Below are positions 32,499 through 36,702 of a stretch of 36,702 nt of DNA, piece after piece (the stretch's first letter is position 1; each line of letters begins with the position of its first letter). This DNA comes from Paenibacillus sp. HB172176 (GTDB taxonomy: Bacteria > Bacillota > Bacilli > Paenibacillales > Paenibacillaceae). Made by a program: the position numbers and the translations under genes. A model generated the notes under the pieces. That model saw only the letters and a program-made list of their open reading frames with translations, was not told the origin of the DNA and made no database searches. The stretch spans positions 1 to 36,702 of the forward strand of contig NZ_JAATHD010000039.1 in assembly GCF_011947265.1 (NCBI RefSeq), in the 5' to 3' direction.

Positions 32499-33497
32499 AT
32501 GGCATCCGTCACACAAAGAGTCAAGAAATTCAAACAGCCTTATGGAGGCTTTTTAAGACCAAACGATTTTACTAAAACAGTTTTCGATGACGGGATCGAA
32601 TTGTGCTCAGAGGAGAATATATATGCTGGTTTAGTCGGGATAGCGGTAGATTACTTGATTCGCTTCATGACTGGAACTCCTGCGGAAGAGGCATATAAGA
32701 TTTCGCTAATTGGCTCTCAATACATGAAACAAGAAAATAAAGCAAAAGAATTCATAAATCAGATAAAGGGCTTGGATGATCAATCCATAATTTATGCTTG
32801 TAAACTTGTGGGTTATGACGTGTGCGTTAGGGTGGGCACATTCAGGTATATGCCAGTGGAAGACATTAATCCCGATGAAAATACTGTGTCTAACATTCGT
32901 ACAATGGTGAATAGGGGCCTTTCATTCTGGGAGCATTCTGGACCAATTATTAAGGAAGGGTTCACTTTTGAATTAGCTTATACACCGATGATTACGTCCG
33001 GCGACGGGGATTACCTGACAGAAGATACTTTGTGGGATTTAAAGGTGTCTAAGAATTCTCCAACAAGTACGCATACTTTGCAATTGTTAGTTTACTATAT
33101 TTTGGGTCTTCGCTCAATTCATACGGAGTTCCAAAATATAAAAAAATTAGGCATCTACAATCCAAGGCTTAACATAGCCTATTTGTTAGAAATTTCAAAG
33201 ATTGATTCTTCCGTGATAAAAGAGGTGGCTACTTATGTTGTAGGTGTTCATTCGCCCCTCGAAAGTTTTGAGACCCACATGCACGCTAAGGAGTGGGTTA
33301 TCGTGTCTCCAGACGGCGAGACGTATCGTTGCCGCAATCTTAAGCACTGGCTGCGTGAGCACGAGGATTTGCTTGATGGCACGGTCACTCAAGCCTCGGA
33401 CGGTATAAGAAAGATCAAATACTCCATGCAGGGCAAACGGAAGAATAAGTCGTACCATTGGAAAGGTTGGCAACTCTTAGAGTGGGGCGATAATTAA
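32499..33497 (+). CDS. Putative PD-(D/E)XK nuclease with NUMOD-like C-terminal segment
   Basis: This 332-residue protein has GGGGG about 9 nt before the ATG. The central region contains GDGDYL (Asp169/Asp171) and, about 10 residues on, LWDLKVSK with Asp180-x-Lys182, then a helix with Gln195 (TLQLLVYYILGL). This spacing fits a PD-(D/E)XK nuclease core. The last 68 residues (about 265-332) show EWVIVSPDGETYRCRNLKHW, followed by MQGKRKNKSYHWKGWQLL, like the DNA-reading NUMOD-type repeats of phage homing endonucleases. No methyltransferase partner is visible. A defence or homing nuclease is a plausible inference. Confidence 0.65.
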   Translation: MASVTQRVKKFKQPYGGFLRPNDFTKTVFDDGIELCSEENIYAGLVGIAVDYLIRFMTGTPAEEAYKISLIGSQYMKQENKAKEFINQIKGLDDQSIIYACKLVGYDVCVRVGTFRYMPVEDINPDENTVSNIRTMVNRGLSFWEHSGPIIKEGFTFELAYTPMITSGDGDYLTEDTLWDLKVSKNSPTSTHTLQLLVYYILGLRSIHTEFQNIKKLGIYNPRLNIAYLLEISKIDSSVIKEVATYVVGVHSPLESFETHMHAKEWVIVSPDGETYRCRNLKHWLREHEDLLDGTVTQASDGIRKIKYSMQGKRKNKSYHWKGWQLLEWGDN

Positions 33498-33922
33498 AGT
33501 GACGATTTCCCATGCGTAAATCCGCGTTAAATCCTATCTTTCGCGAGCTGTGCTGGGGCGGATTCGAGTCGCTATCGCAATGTTCCAGGGGCAATCTATA
33601 CCTTGGACGATCGAAATTTTGTTCGAGGCAAGTGGGTCGAGGAGTTCGTCTCTCACTCGGTTGAACGAATTATTGATCCAGTGATTATCATCGATGACGT
33701 TCGTGCTCACATTGAGCAGTTGGATCCTAACGGGAGCGTTATTATCGAGAAATGGACTGGTGCGAGTGACGACAATTCCATTCTTAATCATTGATTCGGA
33801 AAAATTGCTCAGTACAATACACGTCGGAGTGTTGCGGAGGAGGCGAGGACTTTCATCTTGCACATGATACCGGATCTTATTCAAGAATTCGATCGTCGAT
33901 GTCGCCTCATTTTTAATCATTG
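33498..33922. other. Possible decayed coding sequence
   Basis: Short protein-like pieces occur on the plus strand, broken by stops: RVAIAMFQGQSIPWTIEILF (from about 33568), then VIIIDDVRAHIEQLDPNGSV (from about 33681) and AEEARTFILHMIPDLIQEFD (from about 33837). A 128-codon open frame also runs on the minus strand (33920-33534), without a ribosome binding site. I cannot name a family or decide the strand. Confidence 0.25.
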
Positions 33923-33954
33923 GTATACATAATATATTAGTATACTTTGTATAC
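33923..33954. repeat. Triple GTATAC cluster
   Basis: Three GTATAC hexamers lie at 33923, 33940 and 33949 in an AT-rich stretch. GTATAC is self-complementary, so the cluster could be an operator, but no adjacent regulator is recognised. Confidence 0.3.
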
Positions 33955-34145
33955 CTACTTAACTGACTCTAGATAGCGGCCGCGCGTCGTTTTACTTCAG
34001 GCCGTTCATATTGCAGGCAATGCAGGTACTCATGTATAATTAATCCATTACGATTCATCAAGCATTATCCATGCCGTCTCTTTTTCTGGCATGGAAGGCG
34101 CCGCTATTAAGCGAATCACAAGGGTATATCTAGGAGACCATTCGA

Positions 34146-34170
34146 ACATACGGGACCCGTATGTTTTTTT
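34146..34170 (+). terminator. Hairpin with T-run ahead of the IS91-type transposase
   Basis: ACATACGGG and CCCGTATGT are separated by one base and followed by TTTTTT. A second hairpin, TCCATGCC with GGCATGGA, lies at about 34069-34096. These may protect the transposase gene from outside transcription or be part of the insertion-sequence end. Confidence 0.55.
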
Positions 34171-34243
34171 GTTGTTTAGGAAATTATGCAACATTAAAAT
34201 TTGTGGATAAATAGGTCGAAGAAATAAGTAGGAGGGGATCGAG

Positions 34244-35512
34244 ATGGAGAGATCAAATACATGGAAAAAACGAGGAGTAGTCAAACAAATATTGAAGGAT
34301 CACTTTCATGGCTTCTGGGAACTCCATGCCGATCGATTTCCTGAAGAATTACAAACGGCAATACCGGAAGCGGTAAAGAAAGCGACACGTTGTGGAACGA
34401 AGGATATGGGATACGCTCGGTATGAATGCAAAGGATGTACCGCAGGTGCTCCTGAACCTGTATTCATCTGTTTCACGTGCAAAAGTCGTTTTTGTCACGG
34501 ATGCGGAAAGAAGTACACAGATGAATGGGCAGAAAAACAACAAGAACGAATCCTGAATGTGCCGCATCGACATACGGTATTCACCGTACCGAAAGAGCTA
34601 AGGAAGTACTTTTTCCGAGATAGAAGTCGACTGAACGAGATGAGTAAACGAGTGGCCCAGGTCATTCAGCATTATTATCGTAGTAAAAACAAAAGTAAGC
34701 AGTACGAGGTTGGCGTCATTACGGTAATCCATACCTTTGGACGAGACTTGAAATTCAATCCGCATATTCATGCGTTGGTGACAGAAGGCGCGCTGGACTG
34801 TCATCGACAATGGAAAAGCGTCGACTATATATCCTTTACGTACCTGAGGAAATCATGGCAGAAACTGTTGATGGATCTTATGCTGAAATGGTTCCCGGAG
34901 GACGAGAAGATCAAAGCATTGGTTAATCAACTTTACCACAGATATAAGCATGGATTTTATGTGAATGCAGAAACAAGAATGAAGGATGCACGTGGAGCGG
35001 CCAAATACATAGGCCGTTATTTAGCACGTCCAGCCATAGCAGAGTACCGAATTATCAAGTACGACTATCATAAGGTGCATTATTGGTATGAGGATCATCA
35101 GACGGGGAAGAGGATCGATGTAGTAGCTCCGGCCATGAGGTTTATTCACGATCTCGTTCAACATATTCCGCCCAAGCATATTCGAATGGTGGGCAGGTAC
35201 GGCCTATACAGTAGAGGCAAGAATAAAGAGTCGCAGAAGATTATTAACCTGTGGCGATACATGGTGTACAAGCAAATCGAAATGACATTTCCTCCGAAAG
35301 AGCCAAGAAAAAAGACCTATCGGGAACGGATGATTGAAACCTATGAACGTGATCCAATTGCCTGTCCCTGCTGCAAGCAGACGATGTTGCTTGTGGTGAT
35401 TTGGCATGCAGATTATGGCCGAATTTATTATTATGATGAGGAAAGCGAAAGAGCATATCAGAAGAAATGGGGAGTTCGGTATGAACGAAAGAAAAAACAA
35501 CAGACAGGATGA
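34244..35512 (+). CDS. IS91-family transposase (HUH, Y1 type)
   Basis: The 422-residue rolling-circle transposase has an N-terminal zinc-binding region (CFTCKSRFCHGCGKKYTDEW near 78-97), the HUH motif as HIH in NPHIHALVTEG (near 178-188), and the catalytic tyrosine in AAKYIGRYLARP (near 248-259). The length is typical and the frame is intact. AGGAGGGGATCGAG precedes the ATG. A small gene overlaps its 3' end. IS91 elements lack inverted repeats; the ends were not resolved, though hairpins lie at about 34069-34170 and 35720-35743. Confidence 0.93.
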   Translation: MERSNTWKKRGVVKQILKDHFHGFWELHADRFPEELQTAIPEAVKKATRCGTKDMGYARYECKGCTAGAPEPVFICFTCKSRFCHGCGKKYTDEWAEKQQERILNVPHRHTVFTVPKELRKYFFRDRSRLNEMSKRVAQVIQHYYRSKNKSKQYEVGVITVIHTFGRDLKFNPHIHALVTEGALDCHRQWKSVDYISFTYLRKSWQKLLMDLMLKWFPEDEKIKALVNQLYHRYKHGFYVNAETRMKDARGAAKYIGRYLARPAIAEYRIIKYDYHKVHYWYEDHQTGKRIDVVAPAMRFIHDLVQHIPPKHIRMVGRYGLYSRGKNKESQKIINLWRYMVYKQIEMTFPPKEPRKKTYRERMIETYERDPIACPCCKQTMLLVVIWHADYGRIYYYDEESERAYQKKWGVRYERKKKQQTG

Positions 35513-35735
35513 AGAAGAAAAGGGGGACATGAAAGAAGTGTTCTACTTTGAAGATGACGATGAAGAGGAGATCTTTATCGATTACTACTGCGTGGACTGC
35601 GGATGTATAGATCCTGTTCCAGAGTTCATAGTTGCAGAATGTGCTTATGATTTAGAGCCAGGTGAAAGCCCTGAATTTTTCTGTCCTGAATGTAATGGAA
35701 CCTTGGTGAGAAAGGAAAAGCCGGCGGAAGAGTAA
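35481..35735 (+). CDS. Small acidic zinc-ribbon protein overlapping the IS91 transposase
   Basis: The 84-residue product starts inside the transposase gene (32-bp overlap, different frame) after GGGGAG. It has a very acidic stretch (YFEDDDEEEIFIDYY, about 23-37) and two Cys pairs, CVDCG (about 38-42) and CPEC (about 69-72), that could form one zinc ribbon. A later start, ATG at 35529 after GGGGAC, is possible. Overlap suggests translational coupling to the transposase. Its role in transposition is unknown. The hairpin GCCGGCGG/CCGTCGGC covers the stop codon. Confidence 0.65.
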   Translation: MNERKNNRQDEEEKGDMKEVFYFEDDDEEEIFIDYYCVDCGCIDPVPEFIVAECAYDLEPGESPEFFCPECNGTLVRKEKPAEE

Positions 35736-35865
35736 CCGTCGGCTAGTAAGTTAAGTCACCGTTAGGTGATTTTGTTCTGCTTGCTAACTTTAATGAATTT
35801 TCAACGATTTCCAAGTAGGAAATACATCGAGAACTTGCTAGTAAGTAGCTCAGCACGCCTGTTGA

Positions 35866-36162
35866 TTAACCAGTATTTGTATGATCTAGAGATGCCGAAT
35901 AGACGTAATTATCTATGACTCTATTAACGGCCATCATCCACTCTGGCTGCAACCGATGATGTTTAATCTGCTCTTTGAATCGAATAAGGGGTACGGACAT
36001 ACAAGAAATAACGAAGGTTTTGGCGCGAATATATAGCCACTTCAAAATGACATAAGTCATCAACCCCGCAAAAAGTTGGTTGAACACCGCATTTTTAGTC
36101 GTATCAAATAAGACAGGCACATTGAGGTTTTGTTTGATCCACCTGAAAAACACCTCGATAGC
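35866..36162 (-). pseudogene. IS4-group transposase, C-terminal fragment
   Basis: In the minus direction the frame opens at AIEVFFRWIKQNLNVPVLFD, which is the E-x6-K half of the YREK motif, and continues through TTKNAVFNQLFAGLMTYVIL to a stop at 35866. The N-terminal DDE residues and the Y/R half of YREK are missing. The coding part stops exactly at a 20-bp palindrome (36163-36182). This is a broken insertion sequence. Confidence 0.85.
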
Positions 36163-36182
36163 TTATGCGAATATTCGCATAA
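36163..36182. repeat. 20-bp perfect palindrome between two transposase halves
   Basis: TTATGCGAATATTCGCATAA is a perfect palindrome. It lies precisely between the C-terminal halves of two different YREK transposases that point away from each other; both homologies begin at the base next to it. Confidence 0.9.
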
Positions 36183-36473
36183 AAGGTGGAGACGGGATAC
36201 CGCTACTTCAAAGAGTTGCTTGGCTTTGATCAATACCAATTGCTTTCGTTTAAGGGCATTAATCGTTACTGGGCTATTCAATTCTTAACACAAAACCTGC
36301 TCGAGCTCCAAAGAATGAAATGGTCTAAACCTTCAACCAAGTTAACGCTTGGCGATGTGGTTCGAAGGTTCCGTCATGAGCATAAGGGGCAAATGTTGCT
36401 CTATGTCTTTGAACAAGCGATCCAGAAGAAGCCGCTATTCGACATATTACGAGATCTCAAGATGATCTCATAA
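36183..36473 (+). pseudogene. YREK-type transposase, C-terminal fragment
   Basis: The plus-strand frame opens at KVETGYRYFKELLGFDQYQL, again the E-x6-K half of a YREK motif, and runs to LRDLKMIS at 36473. It belongs to a different insertion-sequence subgroup from the fragment on the other side of the palindrome (IS4/IS701-like by pattern). Everything before the conserved Glu minus two residues is missing, so it is not functional. Confidence 0.8.
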
Positions 36474-36702
36474 TGCTCTAAACACCATATACGCTACCCG
36501 TATGTCTGCTGAAGGCTCAATTTCGGATTTTTGCAAGAGTCAAGTAAATTATTAATTATATTTGAATCGTGAGTTTTTCAGTGGCCTCTTCGGAGAGGAA
36601 AACCTTTTTCCTTAATCCGTGAAGCAACTTAAATAAAAAGCTAGAAAAACGAAGGAAATCACATCTCTGATGGCGAATATTAAAGATAACAAGCGATTAT
36701 CT
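36474..36702. other. AT-rich tail without recognised gene
   Basis: I see no coding frame or RNA here. It contains a small hairpin, CCTCT-tcgg-AGAGG, near 36583-36597, and ACCCGTATGT at about 36496-36505, which matches the right arm of the hairpin at 34155-34164. The end of the right-hand insertion sequence may lie here. Confidence 0.35.

Noticed and set aside
33534..33920. 128-codon minus-strand frame as a gene.
   Set aside because: No ribosome binding site and no recognised motif; it was kept only as part of a possible decayed region.
26115..36702. A CRISPR array, expected in some Tn7-like (CAST) elements.
   Set aside because: No regularly spaced direct repeats and no cas-like genes were seen in the window.
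30377..36702. Distal Tn7-like end with a TTATA duplication.
   Set aside because: No inverted copy of the TGTCAG end or of the TnsB-like sites was found by eye; it may lie beyond the window or be deleted.

Overview
The window looks like a chromosomal segment of a Paenibacillus-type Gram-positive bacterium (Bacillota, Paenibacillaceae). The evidence is the cdaA-cdaR-glmM block, a glmS gene with a glmS ribozyme leader, a SigW/RsiW-type pair, a yjlC-ndh pair behind Rex boxes, Fur boxes of the Bacillus 7-1-7 type, strong AGGAGG ribosome binding sites, and moderately GC-rich core genes beside AT-richer islands.

Layout. 1-440: 3' end of a group II intron abutting a palindromic intergenic repeat, which is itself split by a 172-bp MITE-like element. 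466-1712: a Pro/Gly-rich small protein and a CpsB/YwqE-type tyrosine phosphatase (both minus strand). 2226-3739: ECF sigma factor and RskA-type anti-sigma factor. 3853-4276: tRNA-Leu and a second copy of the palindromic repeat. 4307-10777: iron-uptake locus with two Fur boxes, an AraC/binding-protein fusion regulator, and a lipoprotein, two permeases, an ATPase and an FhuF-like ferric reductase in one tight operon. 10804-11826: DUF2203 protein and a four-tRNA cluster (Gly, Arg, Pro, Gly). 12214-16276: PEP carboxylase and an HtrA-type protease without a PDZ domain. 16539-17867: SigW-like sigma factor and its anti-sigma factor. 18040-21810: cdaA-cdaR-glmM (c-di-AMP synthesis coupled to the first steps of amino-sugar metabolism). 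21880-23755: ndh and yjlC on the minus strand, with three Rex operators. 23831-26093: promoter, glmS ribozyme and glmS.

From 26115 the DNA changes character. A Tn7-like transposon end begins 21 bp after the glmS stop codon, the classical attTn7 position. It is followed by a complete group II intron, a frameshifted tnsA and a tnsB with internal and C-terminal deletions. No tnsC or tnsD is visible, and the distal end of the element was not found. Beyond it lies AT-rich cargo: a secreted protein, a small lipoprotein, a decayed C39-type peptidase, a candidate PD-(D/E)XK nuclease with a NUMOD-like tail, an IS91-family transposase with a small acidic zinc-ribbon protein overlapping its 3' end, and two broken YREK transposase halves that meet at a 20-bp perfect palindrome. 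I read 26115-36702 as an eroding, repeatedly invaded genomic island seeded by Tn7-type insertion.

How the core genes work together: GlmS and GlmM supply amino-sugar precursors for the wall, while CdaA/CdaR make and control c-di-AMP next to GlmM. The SigW pair, the second ECF pair and HtrA are envelope-stress functions. The Fur-controlled block imports and reduces ferric-siderophore iron. YjlC/Ndh oxidise NADH under redox control by Rex.
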